Below, in pieces: positions 1-8,842 of a stretch of 55,775 nucleotides of DNA. The translations under genes were made by a program, and so were the position numbers. The DNA comes from JBDZUZ01 sp040255445. Its GTDB lineage: Bacteria > Planctomycetota > Phycisphaerae > Phycisphaerales > UBA1924. The notes beneath the pieces were generated by a model. The model saw only the letters and a list, made by a program, of their open reading frames with translations, was not told the DNA's origin and did not search any database. Location: the NCBI GenBank assembly GCA_040255445.1, contig JBDZUZ010000008.1, positions 1 to 55,775 on the forward strand. Direction: 5' to 3'. Numbering within the stretch: the stretch's first letter is position 1; each line of letters opens with the position of its first letter.

Positions 1-1007
1 GCGGCGAGCTGGTTGAGGAGCTGGCCGTGCCGGCCCTGCGCGCCGCCCTGGCCCGCGTGCGTGTCGAAGCTGCCGTGGGTCGCGTAGTAGACGCGGGTCT
101 TGAGGCCGGCGCGGATCATCGCGGCGATCATCGAGAGCTGGCGGGCCAGCGGCGTGTTGGGGTAGTTGACCAGTGGACGCTGCGCGACAGCGCGGCGGAT
201 CAGGTCGCTGGAGACCTGCGCATCGAGCGCGGTGCGGAGGAGGAAGTCGGCGTTGGTCCCCTGTCGGGCGGCGGGCGATTCGCCGCGGCGGTTGATGTCG
301 TCGTAGGGCTTCTGCAGCGCGGTGTGGATGTCCTGCCCGCTCCAGCGGAAGAGGTCGGCGGATTCAAAGTTCACGGGCTTGATCTGGCGGCCCTGGAGCG
401 CGAGTGGCGCATCGCGGCCGATCGAGATCGAGGGGGGACCGAGAGAGCCGTCGGCGATGGCGCCGTTGGCGGTCTGGCTGCCATCGGGTGTGCCGCTCTC
501 GCCCTTGCCGTAGCCGCAGCACTCGGCGTCCACATACCGGCCCAGCCAGCCGTCGCCGGTGGCGGAGGTGTCGGCGGTGTGCCAGATGTCCATGGACTTG
601 AAGTGCGAGCGGTTGGGGTTGGGGTAGCCCACACCCTGCACGATCGTGGCGAGCCCCTCGTCGTAGAGCTCCTTGATTCCGGTCATCTGCGGGTGCAGGC
701 CGATGCCCGCCTGCTTGTCGAGCATCAGGACATCGTTCTGCTGGATGCCGATCGAGGGCCGGGCGCGGTAGTACTCGGGCATGCCGAAGGGGATGACGGT
801 ATTGAGGCCGTCGTTGCCGCCCGAGAGCTGGATGACGACGAGCACGTGGTCATCGGGCACGCCGGGGAGCGAAGTCAGGCCGTTGAGCGCGGTGGTCATC
901 GCGTTGGCGGTGCTGCTCAGGAAGCCGGGGATGGTGAACGCGGCCGAGGCCATGAGCATGCCGTTGCCAAGGAACGCACGGCGGGTAAAGGCGCGGGGGT
1001 CTGACAT
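1..1007 (-). CDS. DUF1501 domain protein, Tat-exported (3' end outside window)
   Basis: About 335 codons are visible and the reading frame runs off the left edge, so the C-terminus is missing. The N-terminus carries a twin-arginine-like signal (FTRRAFLGNGMLMASAAF, roughly residues 7-24), followed by the family signature VIQLSGGNDGLNTVIPF and, further on, the HGSFDTHAGQ segment typical of DUF1501 (sulfatase/alkaline-phosphatase-fold) proteins. It lies 57 bases downstream of the DUF1800 gene on the same strand. This pair is a very common planctomycete operon whose biochemical role is not established. The ATG at 1005-1007 is chosen because it gives the Tat signal directly. Family assignment is firm; function is unknown. 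Confidence 0.9.
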   Translation of the reverse strand, partial: MSDPRAFTRRAFLGNGMLMASAAFTIPGFLSSTANAMTTALNGLTSLPGVPDDHVLVVIQLSGGNDGLNTVIPFGMPEYYRARPSIGIQQNDVLMLDKQAGIGLHPQMTGIKELYDEGLATIVQGVGYPNPNRSHFKSMDIWHTADTSATGDGWLGRYVDAECCGYGKGESGTPDGSQTANGAIADGSLGPPSISIGRDAPLALQGRQIKPVNFESADLFRWSGQDIHTALQKPYDDINRRGESPAARQGTNADFLLRTALDAQVSSDLIRRAVAQRPLVNYPNTPLARQLSMIAAMIRAGLKTRVYYATHGSFDTHAGQGGAQGRHGQLLNQLA

Positions 1008-1064
1008 CGTGGGGCCTTTCGCAGAGGACGGCGATGCGGCGGACGCCATCGCGGAGGGCGGGTA

Positions 1065-2654
1065 TCAGCAGAGCTGGTACTCGGGCATGGCGGTGATGAG
1101 CAGGAGCAGTCCGGTGAGGGTGTCGCGGTTGATGCGGTTGTTGGCGGTTGCGAGGAACGAGAGCAGGCTCTCGCGGGCGGCCGGGGGTGTCGAGCCCATC
1201 GTGAGACGGAGCATGTAGTCGACGACCGCATCGGGGTTGGAAGCGCTGCGCGGATCGGCCTCGACGAGCGGCGCGATCAGCGCTTCGGCGTCGAAGCGGA
1301 GCGAGTCGGCGGTGGCGTCGTAGCCCACGGGCTTCTTGCCGGTGAGCAAGTAGGTCGTGATGTTCTGGCGGACGAAGAGCGTTGAGGTGTTGATCCAGGA
1401 GCGGCCGCCCTCCCAGCCCTTGACGCTGGGCGGCTGGAAGAGGGCCTGGCCCATCAGGTCCATCGCATCGTTAAGGATGGAGAGGTCGCGGACTGGTGTG
1501 CCCAGCGAGCGGACCGCGCCGACGACGAGCACCGACGGGCTCTTGATCTGATCGCTCATGAAGCGAGGGCTGTAGAAGTGCTCGCTGAGGAGCATTCGGC
1601 GCATCAGCGGACGCAGGTTGTACTTGTTGGTGCGGAGCGTGCCGGCGAGCTGGCGGAGGACCGCGCGCTGCTCGGGGTCGAGCAGCTTCTCGCCGCCGCG
1701 TTCCTCGGCGGGGACATCGGCGATGAAGAAGCCGTAGATCTTGCGGGTGATGTACGGGGCGCAGGCGCGGTGCGCGAGGATGGCGTCAACGAAGCCGTCG
1801 CCGTCGATGTTGCCGCTGCGGCCCAGGATGCTCTTGGCGCCGGTGTCGTGATTGCGCTGGTCGAAGTAGAACTCGTCGTCGTTGAAGGTGTAGCCGGTGA
1901 GGGCGCGGGCGCCTTCCTTGATGTCGCGCTCGGAGTAGTTGCCGATGCCAAGCGCGAAGAGCTCCATGATCTCGCGGGCGAGGTTCTCGTTCGCCCGGCC
2001 TTTGCGGCTGTCGTTGTTGTCGAGGTAGGCGAGCATCGCCGGGTCGCGGATGATCGAGGTCAGCAGCGTGGCGAAGCTCGACAGCCCCTTCTCGCGGAAG
2101 AGCTGGTTCTGCAGGTACATGTGCCAGCTGTTCTCGATCGTGCGGTAGCCGGTGGCGAAGTGGCCGTGCCAGAAGAGGGCCATCTTCTCGACGAGCGGCG
2201 CCGGTGTCTCGATCATGCGGCGGAGCCACCACTTCTGCATTTCGGCGATCTGGCCGCGGTCGAGCCGCTCGCGGCGCTGCCGCTCCTGCTGGATGCGGGC
2301 GAGCGCATCCTCATCGCGGCCGCGGCGGGCCTGCGCCGCCATCCGCCGCTCCTCCTCGGTGGGCGGGCGCATGATGTCCTTGTCGAAGCCTTTGGGGGTG
2401 TCGTCGGCGTAGGTGAGGTCGTTGCCGTCGAGGAGGAAGTCGACGGACTTCTCCGGGCCCCACGAGACGAGCGTGTTGATCTGCCGCGCGGTGCCGCCGA
2501 ACCCGGCCCGCCACAGGAGATGCCGGGCCTGCTCGTAGCCGAAGTTCTCGGACGTGATCGGCTTGAGCGAGGCGACGATTTCCATGTCGTCATCGGCGAC
2601 GGGCGTGGTCGCGGGCCTGGAGTTGGTCTGAGGCTGGCCTTGACGCATCGTCAT
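1065..2654 (-). CDS. DUF1800 domain-containing protein
   Basis: A 529-residue protein. It shows the DUF1800 hallmarks: an N-terminal segment HLLWRAGFGGTARQI (about residues 45-60), the WWLRRMIETPAPLVEKMALF block, FWHGHFATG, NENLAREIMELFALGIG and YTRKIYGFF-like sequence near the middle. It is the upstream partner of the DUF1501 gene in a two-gene operon. No signal peptide is obvious, unlike its Tat-exported partner. A second ATG two codons downstream (MRQGQP) is an equally possible start. Members are widespread in Planctomycetota and are thought to act together with DUF1501 proteins, but no activity is known. Confidence 0.9.
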   Translation of the reverse strand: MTMRQGQPQTNSRPATTPVADDDMEIVASLKPITSENFGYEQARHLLWRAGFGGTARQINTLVSWGPEKSVDFLLDGNDLTYADDTPKGFDKDIMRPPTEEERRMAAQARRGRDEDALARIQQERQRRERLDRGQIAEMQKWWLRRMIETPAPLVEKMALFWHGHFATGYRTIENSWHMYLQNQLFREKGLSSFATLLTSIIRDPAMLAYLDNNDSRKGRANENLAREIMELFALGIGNYSERDIKEGARALTGYTFNDDEFYFDQRNHDTGAKSILGRSGNIDGDGFVDAILAHRACAPYITRKIYGFFIADVPAEERGGEKLLDPEQRAVLRQLAGTLRTNKYNLRPLMRRMLLSEHFYSPRFMSDQIKSPSVLVVGAVRSLGTPVRDLSILNDAMDLMGQALFQPPSVKGWEGGRSWINTSTLFVRQNITTYLLTGKKPVGYDATADSLRFDAEALIAPLVEADPRSASNPDAVVDYMLRLTMGSTPPAARESLLSFLATANNRINRDTLTGLLLLITAMPEYQLC

Positions 2655-2702
2655 CTCCGGTCTGGTTCGGAAACGGGCGGCGGAGGTGTCCGGTTCGCAT
2701 GG

Positions 2703-2743
2703 AAAAACGCCCCGGCCGCGTGCTCATTGCAGCGGCGGGGCGT
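2703..2743 (-). terminator. intrinsic terminator after heme A synthase gene
   Basis: On the minus strand a GC-rich stem (ACGCCCCGCCGC pairing with GCGGCcGGGGCGT) is followed directly by a run of five T. It lies about 70-110 bases past the stop codon of the heme A synthase gene and before the DUF1800 start, so it should separate the two transcripts. Confidence 0.75.
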
Positions 2744-2810
2744 GTTCCAGTATCGGTTGCGGCGGGGTCTTGTGCGACTGAATTCGCGGGGGGCTGACCG
2801 GGCAGGCCGG

Positions 2811-4184
2811 TCAGGCCGGGGCCGCGGCGGGCGCGATCGAGGCCTGGGTTGCCGCGGGGCCGACCTGCTTCCACATCCGTCGAGCGACGACCGCGAGCAG
2901 CGTGACGAGGGCCAGCAACAGGGCGCCGTTGGCCTGGTGCACGGTGCGGAGCAGGGCCTGGGTGTAGTTCGCGGCCTCGGCTTCGCGGCCGCCGACAAAG
3001 AAGACTTTCCACCCGAGCACGAACTGGAAGGCAACGCAGGCAAGCACCCATGTGCCGGTGCGACGGACGACATCGCTGTGGCGCGAGCGGAGAGCGGTCG
3101 CCACACGAACGGCGTAGAAGCCGGCGATCAGGACGAGGATGGCGACCACGATGGAGAAGCCGATGTGGGACCAGAGCGCGTGCGATGAGCGGACGTGCCG
3201 GTACATCGCGCCGAAGACAAGCTGCAGGATCGTGACATGGAGCGCCGCGGTGCCAAGGGCCTTGAGGCGGCGCAGGCCGGCATCGGGCTCGGCCTTGACG
3301 GTCGCGTGATACAGCGGGCTGAGATAGACAGCGAGCGCCACGGTCGCGGCGAAGATCAGCTGCGCCGACACACCGTGGAAGAACGCGAGCCAGTCGCTGT
3401 TCTCGGTGACGCGGGTGCCGCCCAGGATGCCCTGGAAGGTAACGAGTGCGAAGATCGCCCACGCCCAGATCTTGACGAACGCACGGGCGGTCGAGATCTG
3501 CACCCAGATCGCCAGGGTGAGAACGGTCAGCCCGATGAGCGCGCCGAAGAGGCGGTGCGCGTGCTCGAGGTAGACGCCGGCATCGGCCCGCGGTCCGAGC
3601 GGGTAGAGGAACATGTTGGCGCCGAAGGTCTTCGGCCAGTCGGGCACGGCCATGCCCGATTCGGTGCTGGTCACGAGGCCGCCGACAAAGAGCAGCGGGG
3701 CGATCGCGGCGACAGCAATGATCGCGAAGCGGGCGAGCCAGGGCTTCTGCCCGCCCCAGTGGTCGGAGGCCGGAGCCAGCCGCGAGACCAGGCCGCCGAG
3801 CATGCCGATCAGCGCACCCAGGCCCAGGAATCCGGCGACAAGCAGCGGCCAGGCCGGCTTGACGGGACCTGCCGGGCCTTCGCCGGTCTCGGGCACCTCG
3901 GTCAGTTTGGATCCCAGCACCAGCAGCCCGAAGACCGCGGCGACGAGGCCCGCGGCGATGCCGACGCGGACCGCAGCGTGCGGCCCAACCGAACGGGTGG
4001 CCGCGGCGACGGCGATGAGCCAGACCACGAGGATGATCGCGGATGCGACCGGTTCGGGCATGCCGAGCCAGGGGAGGTGGGTGATGAACCAGGTGATCCA
4101 GACCGCGATGGTGGCGATGAAGCCGGCAACGAGGGCGGGGGCGAAGATGCCCTGGTTGTGGGATCTGGCGGTGGCGGTCTCCAT
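2811..4184 (-). CDS. ctaA: heme A synthase (COX15/CtaA family)
   Basis: 457 residues with many hydrophobic helices. It converts heme O to heme A for the aa3-type centre of cytochrome oxidase. Family features visible are the STESGMAVPDWPKTFGANMF block, the heme-ligand motif EHAHRLFGALIG, QGILGGTRVTEN, FFHGVSAQLIFA and the C-terminal VHQANGALLLA. It is longer than typical CtaA (about 300-350) because of extra helices between the first segment and the PDWP block. It is divergent from the ACIII-caa3 gene cluster, which fits its role in maturing the oxidase encoded there. No heme O synthase (CtaB) gene is seen in the window. The start gives a basic-polar N-terminus followed by a helix. Confidence 0.92.
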   Translation of the reverse strand: METATARSHNQGIFAPALVAGFIATIAVWITWFITHLPWLGMPEPVASAIILVVWLIAVAAATRSVGPHAAVRVGIAAGLVAAVFGLLVLGSKLTEVPETGEGPAGPVKPAWPLLVAGFLGLGALIGMLGGLVSRLAPASDHWGGQKPWLARFAIIAVAAIAPLLFVGGLVTSTESGMAVPDWPKTFGANMFLYPLGPRADAGVYLEHAHRLFGALIGLTVLTLAIWVQISTARAFVKIWAWAIFALVTFQGILGGTRVTENSDWLAFFHGVSAQLIFAATVALAVYLSPLYHATVKAEPDAGLRRLKALGTAALHVTILQLVFGAMYRHVRSSHALWSHIGFSIVVAILVLIAGFYAVRVATALRSRHSDVVRRTGTWVLACVAFQFVLGWKVFFVGGREAEAANYTQALLRTVHQANGALLLALVTLLAVVARRMWKQVGPAATQASIAPAAAPA

Positions 4185-4217
4185 GGAAACCTCCGGGCGA
4201 TAAGAAGCTCTTCATTC

Positions 4218-4252
4218 CTGAGACGCAGTCTCAGTTGCGGTCCTACAGGAAT
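4218..4252. promoter_or_regulatory. nested inverted repeats in the ctaA-actA divergent region
   Basis: A 17-base palindrome at 4218-4234 (CTGAGAC-GCA-GTCTCAG, 7-bp arms) lies inside a wider inverted repeat with arms ATTCCT (4214-4219) and AGGAAT (4247-4252). It sits 34-68 bases upstream of the ctaA start and about 170-205 bases upstream of actA. It may be an operator shared by the two divergent units or a 5'-UTR hairpin of ctaA; the sequence does not decide which. Confidence 0.45.
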
Positions 4253-4258
4253 CGTGGC

Positions 4259-4287
4259 TTGACAGGGTACGCCGCGAGTGGGCAAAT
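4259..4287 (+). promoter_or_regulatory. possible sigma70-type promoter for the act-cox cluster
   Basis: A perfect -35-like TTGACA (4259-4264) is followed after 17 bases by GCAAAT, a weak -10. It would give a leader of about 130 bases before actA. The -10 match is poor, so this is tentative. Confidence 0.3.
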
Positions 4288-4422
4288 TTCGGTACAACAG
4301 TAGTGTGTTATGGTTTCCCGGAATCGGCGGGTTCCGATTCGGTCTGTTCGTAAACCCGCTGTCTGCCTTGAGTTCGGTACTCCTGACCGCCGCGGCCGCG
4401 GCGGTGTAGAGAGGAGACTCGC

Positions 4423-5127
4423 GTGTCGGCGATCTTCCCGAAGTGGACAAACATCCTCCCGACCGTGGTCGCGATCGCGGTCGTGGGGGGCCTTTCGTCG
4501 GTTGTGGCGGGGTTCTGGTACTGGGCGACGCCCGAGTTCTGGGAGGTTGGGTACATGCCCAAGCAGCCCGGCGGCGGGTTCAACCACCAGATCCACGCGG
4601 GCAAGCTGGGCATGGACTGCCGGTACTGCCACACCAACGTGGAGAAGTCGCCCGAGGCGAACATTCCGGTGGTGGCGTCGTGCTACGGCTGCCACGCCGA
4701 TCAGCGGCTCGCGGTGCTGAATAACTCGCAGACGCACCGGGCGAAGACCAACTTCATCCGCGAGGCGTACGCGACCGACGCGTCGATCGAGTGGACGCGG
4801 GTGCACAAGCTGCCCGACTACGTCCGCAACTTCCCGCACCACGCGCATGTGAACGCGGGCGTGAGCTGCTACTCGTGCCACGGCCGCATCGACACGATGC
4901 CGGTGGTGTACCAGGCGCAGTCGCTGAGCATGGGCTGGTGCCTCGAGTGCCACCGGGCGCCCGAGGATGTGCTCGTGCCGCAGGACAAGGTCACGCAGCT
5001 GCAGTGGGTGCAGGACCACCTCGAGGAGCGGAGCAAGCGGAGCTCCCCCGAGCTGATGCAGGGCCAGATGCTGGTCGATGCGCTCACCGGCGCTCCCCCG
5101 CAGAACTGCGGCGCCTGCCACTACTGA
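4423..5127 (+). CDS. actA: Alternative Complex III subunit ActA, pentaheme cytochrome c
   Basis: 234 residues with one N-terminal membrane anchor (about residues 8-32) and five CxxCH heme c motifs: CRYCH (Cys66), CYGCH (Cys87), CYSCH (Cys149), CLECH (Cys173) and CGACH (Cys229, two residues from the C-terminus). Five hemes plus one helix is the ActA architecture of the quinol:cytochrome c/oxygen oxidoreductase that replaces the bc1 complex. It acts on the periplasmic side and passes electrons from ActB onward. It is the first gene of the cluster actABCDEF-sco-cox. A GAGAGGAGA Shine-Dalgarno-like stretch precedes the start. Confidence 0.93.
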   Translation: MSAIFPKWTNILPTVVAIAVVGGLSSVVAGFWYWATPEFWEVGYMPKQPGGGFNHQIHAGKLGMDCRYCHTNVEKSPEANIPVVASCYGCHADQRLAVLNNSQTHRAKTNFIREAYATDASIEWTRVHKLPDYVRNFPHHAHVNAGVSCYSCHGRIDTMPVVYQAQSLSMGWCLECHRAPEDVLVPQDKVTQLQWVQDHLEERSKRSSPELMQGQMLVDALTGAPPQNCGACHY

Positions 5128-5197
5128 ATCCGAGAACTCCCGACCCGACGCGGGTGACCGCCGCGATCCCTCGCACACCGGACTGGTGCACAGAACC

Positions 5198-8100
5198 ATG
5201 AGCAACCACGATCAATGCCCGTCGACCCTCAAGGGCGAGAAGAAGCGTCCCGGCAAGGCCGAGCTCGCCGCGGTGGCGCGTTCGGCCGGGACCGTCAACG
5301 GGATGAACGTCTGGCGCAGCCCCGAAGAGATGACCGATGCGCCGCAGTTCCGCGACTGGCTGGAGCGTGAGTTCCCGGCGGGCGCTTCGGAGCTCGAGCG
5401 GCGCGACACGGGCGAGAGCCGGCGCGACTTCCTGAAGATCATGGGCGCCTCGATCGCGCTGGCCGGCGCGGCGACGATCCCCGGCTGCCGCCGCCCCGAG
5501 CACAAGATCCTGCCGTACTCGCGCGAGGTGCCCGAGGAGATCATCCCCGGCAAGCCGCTCTTCTACGCGACGAGCTTCCCGCGGCCCGACGGCGGCGCCG
5601 AGGGCCTCCTGATCGAGACGCACGAGGGTCGCCCGACCAAGATCGAGGGCAACCCGATCCACCCGACCAACCGCGGCCGCTGCACGACGTGGGCGCTCGC
5701 GAGCATCCTGGGCTTGTACGACCCCGAGCGTCCCAAGGACCCGATCTACAACAACCCGGTCAAGGGCAAGGTCACGGCGAGCTGGGCGGACTTCCGCACC
5801 TGGGCCTCGACGCACTTTGGCAAGTACAGCGAGAACGGCGGCGAGGGCCTCGCGTTCCTCGTGAGCAAGCAGGCGGGCATCGCGCGTGATGCGGCCCGCG
5901 ATGCGATCAAGCGGCAGTGGCCCAACGCCCGCTGGGTGCCGTACCGCGGCTTCGACAACGAGTCGGCGGCGGCGGGGCTGGCGATGGCCTTCGGCCGGCC
6001 GGTCCGCGAGGTGTTCAACTTCGGCAAGGACACGACGCGGGTCGTTGTGTCGCTCGACCGCGACTTCCTCAGCCACGAGCCGGGCGAGGTCATCAACGCC
6101 CGCGGGTTCTCGGCTTCGCGTCAGGTGATCACGACCAGCGACCCGATGTCGCGGCTGTATGTCATCGAGACCGGCTTCGGCGTGACGGGCGCGCAGGCGG
6201 ACCACCGTCTGCGGTTGTCGCCCTCGCGGGTTACGGCGTTTGCCGTCGGCCTCGCGAAGTTCATCCTGCCCAAGCTCGGCGACGCGAACGGCGCAACGCT
6301 CGCCGCGGCGATCGACGCGGTCGGGGGCGATGATGCGGGGATCGACCGCGGCTTCCTCGAAGAGTGCGCCAAGGACCTGCTGCTGCCGGAGAACCGCGGT
6401 AAGTCGGTGATCTGCGTTGGTCAGAGCCAGCCGGCGGCGGTGCACGCTCTGGCGGCGGCGATGAACGCCGCGCTGGGCAACATCGGCAACAGCGTCTTCT
6501 ACACGGATCTGCCGGCGGACGAGGCGGTCTCGAGCCGTGATGGGATCCGTCAGCTCGCCGCGGATATGGATGCGGGCCGCGTGACCACGCTGGTCGTTGC
6601 GGGCGTGAACCCCGTGTTCGATGCCCCGGCGGATGTGAACTTCCTCGAGGCGTACGGTAAGGTCGCCGCAACGATCTGCCTCAACGCGAACCTGACCGAG
6701 ACCGCGGCGATCTCGACATGGTCGCTGCCGGGGGCGCACTACCTCGAGAGCTGGGGCGATGCGCGGAGCGTCGACGGCACGCTCAGCCCGGTGCAGCCGA
6801 TGATCGCGCCGCTCTACGCGGGCGCGATGAGCGAGATCGAACTGCTGGCGGCGATCCGTCAGTTCGCCCAGCCCGAGTCGCGGGTGGATGGGTTCGAACT
6901 GGTGCTGGATGCATGGCGTGCCGGCGTTGCTTCGGGCGCGATCCCGGGCTCGAGCAACTTCGACAAGTTCTGGCGTCGGGCGCTGCACGATGGCTTCGTC
7001 GCGGGGACGACGATCGCTCCCAGCGCGGGGCGGACGGGCGTGCGGTTCGATGAGGTGGCCCGGGCCGCGGCATCGCTCGCGATCTCCGCAGCGCCGAGCG
7101 CCGATAAGCTCGACCTCGTCTTCCGCATCGGCCACATCGGCGACGGCGGCATGGCCAACTACCCGTGGCTGCAGGAGCTGCCCGAGGCGGGCACGCGGAC
7201 GGTGTGGGACAACCCGATCCTCTTGAGCCCCAAGACCGCGAAGGCACTGGGCGTGACGCCCGAGGGCTACTCGGACAAGAAGCCCGAGGGCGTGTACACC
7301 GATCCGACCTACCCGACAGCGCGGATGGCGGAGATCCGTGTCGGCGAGCGGCTGGTGAAGGGCCCTGTGTGGATCCTGCCGGGCATGGCCGATGACACGG
7401 CGATCCTGACCGTCGGCTACGGCCGCCGCAACGGCGGCGTGGTGTGCGACGGCGTGGGCTTCGATGTGTACCCGCTGCTAACCAGCGATATGGCGGCGGC
7501 CTCGGCCGCGGGCGCCACGCTCGCGAAGGCCGCGGGCACATACATGATCGCCAGCACGCAGAACCACTGGACCATGGACAACCGCGAGTCGATCGTGCGT
7601 GCGGTCGACCTGGCGGTGTGGAAGAAGTACGGCGACGAGATCGTGCCTGGCGGGCCCTCGCTCTACCAGGAGCCCGAGATGCTCAAGCTCGGCGAGCGTC
7701 TTGGCGAGCTGGCGCACACGCCGCCCAACGACTCGATCTACAAGAACCCGTATAACAAGTCGATCCGGGAGGCCGAGCCCGAGAGCGTGTTCGCGAAGGG
7801 CCCGCAGTGGGCGATGACGATCGATCAGCAGGTCTGCACGGGTTGCGGCGCGTGCACGATCGCCTGCCAGAGCGAGAACAACATCCCCGTCGTCGGCAAG
7901 ATCGAGACGGCCAAGGGCCGCGAGATGACGTGGATCCGCGTCGACCGGTACTTCACGGGCGACGACATCAACGAGCCCGCGGCGATGCTGCACCAGCCGG
8001 TCGCGTGCGTGCACTGCGAGAATGCGCCGTGCGAGACGGTGTGCCCGGTGAACGCGACGGTGCACGGCCCCGAGGGCCTCAACTACATGACGTACAACCG

Positions 8101-8842
8101 GTGCATCGGCACGCGGTACTGCGCCAACAACTGCCCGTATAAGGTTCGCCGGTACAACTTCTTCGATTACGGCGTGACGAAGTTCAACGGCCCGTACTAC
8201 GGCAAGGACATCATCGAGGCGGTGACGCCGGCCCGCGGCGGCATCACGGGCTCGAGCACGCACAACGAGGTCAACCCCAACCTCATCCCGCCCCGCCTCC
8301 GCGCCAAGCTGGAAGAGATCACGCGGATGCGGAAGAACCCGGACGTCACGGTCCGGTCCCGCGGCGTGATGGAGAAGTGCTCGTACTGCGTGCAGCGGAT
8401 CAACGCCGCCAAGATCGAGACCAAGCTGAGCAAGCTCGATCACATCCCCGACGGGTACTTCGAGTCCGCGTGCCAGCAGGCCTGCCCGAGCAACGCGATC
8501 ACCTTCGGCGACATGCTCGACCCCTCGAGCAAGGTCACGGCGATGCGTGATCACGCCCGCAGCTACCTGCTGCTGGGGTATCTCAACACGCGGCCGCGGA
8601 CGAGCCACATGGTGCGGGTGATGAACCCGAACCCGGCGCTGCTGAACCTGACCGCGGCGGGCAAGGCGCGGGTCGAGAGCTGGGCGCATCCCTTCCACGG
8701 CGGCGGGCACGGCGGACACGAAGGTGATGCGCACGATCGCACAGGCGGCGGGCACGCGTTCCGGATCGACAACACGAAGAAGGCGCAGGACAAGGGCTAC
8801 GCGATGAGCCTGACGGTCCTGGGCGGTGGGAGCATGGCATGA
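5198..8842 (+). CDS. actB: Alternative Complex III subunit ActB, molybdopterin-oxidoreductase-like with Fe-S domain
   Basis: 1214 residues from the ATG at 5198; the frame extends further upstream but that part overlaps actA and has no family features. A twin-arginine-type segment (SRRDFLKIMGASIALAG) starts near residue 72 and is followed by a molybdopterin-oxidoreductase-like domain, which in ACIII is known to lack the cofactor. The C-terminal third carries Fe-S cluster motifs: CTGCGACTIAC (about 880), CVHCENAPCETVC (about 937), CIGTRYCANNCPYK, CSYC (about 1061) and CQQACPSNAI (about 1092). Together they form the B1-B2 fusion typical of ActB, the electron wire from the quinol site to ActA. 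It overlaps actC by four bases. Confidence 0.93.
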   Translation: MSNHDQCPSTLKGEKKRPGKAELAAVARSAGTVNGMNVWRSPEEMTDAPQFRDWLEREFPAGASELERRDTGESRRDFLKIMGASIALAGAATIPGCRRPEHKILPYSREVPEEIIPGKPLFYATSFPRPDGGAEGLLIETHEGRPTKIEGNPIHPTNRGRCTTWALASILGLYDPERPKDPIYNNPVKGKVTASWADFRTWASTHFGKYSENGGEGLAFLVSKQAGIARDAARDAIKRQWPNARWVPYRGFDNESAAAGLAMAFGRPVREVFNFGKDTTRVVVSLDRDFLSHEPGEVINARGFSASRQVITTSDPMSRLYVIETGFGVTGAQADHRLRLSPSRVTAFAVGLAKFILPKLGDANGATLAAAIDAVGGDDAGIDRGFLEECAKDLLLPENRGKSVICVGQSQPAAVHALAAAMNAALGNIGNSVFYTDLPADEAVSSRDGIRQLAADMDAGRVTTLVVAGVNPVFDAPADVNFLEAYGKVAATICLNANLTETAAISTWSLPGAHYLESWGDARSVDGTLSPVQPMIAPLYAGAMSEIELLAAIRQFAQPESRVDGFELVLDAWRAGVASGAIPGSSNFDKFWRRALHDGFVAGTTIAPSAGRTGVRFDEVARAAASLAISAAPSADKLDLVFRIGHIGDGGMANYPWLQELPEAGTRTVWDNPILLSPKTAKALGVTPEGYSDKKPEGVYTDPTYPTARMAEIRVGERLVKGPVWILPGMADDTAILTVGYGRRNGGVVCDGVGFDVYPLLTSDMAAASAAGATLAKAAGTYMIASTQNHWTMDNRESIVRAVDLAVWKKYGDEIVPGGPSLYQEPEMLKLGERLGELAHTPPNDSIYKNPYNKSIREAEPESVFAKGPQWAMTIDQQVCTGCGACTIACQSENNIPVVGKIETAKGREMTWIRVDRYFTGDDINEPAAMLHQPVACVHCENAPCETVCPVNATVHGPEGLNYMTYNRCIGTRYCANNCPYKVRRYNFFDYGVTKFNGPYYGKDIIEAVTPARGGITGSSTHNEVNPNLIPPRLRAKLEEITRMRKNPDVTVRSRGVMEKCSYCVQRINAAKIETKLSKLDHIPDGYFESACQQACPSNAITFGDMLDPSSKVTAMRDHARSYLLLGYLNTRPRTSHMVRVMNPNPALLNLTAAGKARVESWAHPFHGGGHGGHEGDAHDRTGGGHAFRIDNTKKAQDKGYAMSLTVLGGGSMA

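Noticed and set aside
1..2654. DUF1501/DUF1800 pair as a novel system
   Set aside because: This pair is very common in planctomycetes; only its biochemical role is unknown.
1578..3188. Long plus-strand open frame over DUF1800 and the intergenic region
   Set aside because: It crosses a terminator and runs antisense to two well-supported genes.
5084..7135. Long open frame on the minus strand opposite actB
   Set aside because: It is the antisense shadow of the actB coding frame; Arg/Ala-rich, low in hydrophobic order, without motifs or a ribosome-binding site.
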